Shown here in pieces: positions 63,647-64,000 of a DNA stretch of 64,000 nt. The stretch spans positions 1-64,000 of the forward strand of contig JBOFRL010000022.1 of the NCBI GenBank assembly GCA_051650965.1, written 5' to 3'. The notes beneath the pieces are model-generated. The model was not told the DNA's origin and made no database searches. It saw only the letters and a list, made by a program, of their open reading frames with translations. The stretch's first letter is position 1. Every line of letters starts with the position of its first letter. Source of the DNA: Enterovibrio sp051650965. GTDB taxonomy: Bacteria; Pseudomonadota; Gammaproteobacteria; Enterobacterales; Vibrionaceae. The position numbers and the translations under genes are program-made.

Positions 63647-64000
63647 CTATGGCGCAGTTAAGGCCTGCGATTTGTCGTCGGTCATGACAAATTGCAGATG
63701 GCCGCCCGGTTTAAATTCTTTAAAATCAAAGGTGAAGTTCTCCCCTAGCGCTTTGCCGTTAATGGTTGCTGATTTGACATAGATATTTTGCGCAGAATTA
63801 TCTTGCGCGCTAATGGTGAAAGTGCCGCCTTCGACGGGGATAATTGCCTTATCAAACAATGGTCTGCCGATGGTAAAAGTTGGCTGCGCCGCGTTAACCT
63901 GATAAAAGCCTAGCGCTGACAAAACGTACCACGCCGACATCGAGCCGACGTCCTCGTTGCCGACGACGCCATGCGGCGCGGCAAAGTACATGCCGTTAAG
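63647..64000 (-). CDS. GH92 family alpha-mannosidase, C-terminal end (partial)
   Basis: The last 117 codons of a gene that continues beyond the window. The segment GNEDVGSMSAWYVLSALGFY is the hallmark of glycoside hydrolase family 92 (alpha-1,2-mannosidases and relatives, exo-acting, calcium-dependent; its Glu and Asp lie in the active site). The remainder forms the C-terminal beta domain (YVKSATINGKAL). It would act on mannose-containing glycans. Signal sequence and full length cannot be seen here. Confidence 0.88.
   Translation of the reverse strand, partial: LNGMYFAAPHGVVGNEDVGSMSAWYVLSALGFYQVNAAQPTFTIGRPLFDKAIIPVEGGTFTISAQDNSAQNIYVKSATINGKALGENFTFDFKEFKPGGHLQFVMTDDKSQALTAP

Overview
The window is a chromosomal stretch of a gammaproteobacterium with near-even base composition. 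The evidence is gene order. Several blocks match the arrangement known from Escherichia coli and relatives: can next to hpt and yadGH; dksA-gluQ-pcnB-folK; rpsB-tsf-pyrH-frr-uppS-cdsA-dxr-rseP-bamA-skp-lpxD-fabZ-lpxA-lpxB-rnhB-dnaE-accA; ygfZ divergent from sdhE-ygfX; trmN6 near srmB; yjjV near prfC. A phaB-phaA-phasin-phaC operon in the order known from Vibrio points away from the Enterobacteriaceae and towards a Vibrionales/Aeromonadales-like lineage. This placement is an inference from content, not from a phylogeny. No insertion sequence, prophage, CRISPR array or rRNA gene was seen.

Layout. 0.2-4.6 kb: YqhD-type alcohol dehydrogenase, YadGH ABC exporter, carbonic anhydrase, hypoxanthine phosphoribosyltransferase. 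5.2-9.0 kb: two adjacent signalling proteins, a periplasmic-sensing protein with a broken GGDEF domain and an intact EAL protein with a broken GGDEF domain. 9.1-11.6 kb: kefG-kefB potassium efflux. 11.9-12.25 kb: four tRNA genes (Phe, Thr, Phe, Asn). 12.4-15.8 kb: folK, pcnB, gluQRS, dksA (minus strand). 16.4-18.0 kb: csdA-csdE. 18.8-23.1 kb: polyhydroxybutyrate operon behind an AT-rich leader with a candidate CRP site. 23.1-25.4 kb: dsbC and brnQ. 25.7-31.2 kb: trmN6, srmB, a Sel1-repeat protein, gloA, ygfZ, sdhE-ygfX. 31.4-50.6 kb: the large housekeeping block for translation, isoprenoid and phospholipid synthesis, outer-membrane assembly, lipid A, DNA replication and fatty acid initiation. 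50.7-55.9 kb: tilS, a DUF4177-like/YidD-like pair, nagK-cutC and a peptide transporter. 56.0-59.0 kb: two tandem genes for unrecognised proteins that share a domain. 59.1-64.0 kb: an MltF-like lytic transglycosylase, yjjV, prfC and the 3' end of a GH92 mannosidase that runs off the window.

The least explained elements are the paralogous pair at 56.06-59.02 kb, the pair of signalling proteins with dead cyclase motifs at 5.2-9.0 kb, the small DUF4177-like/YidD-like pair at 52.06-52.50 kb, and the pcnB start. The pcnB start appears to be an ATC codon behind a good ribosome binding site, at the place where E. coli pcnB is reported to use AUU. Most of the rest is ordinary core genome.
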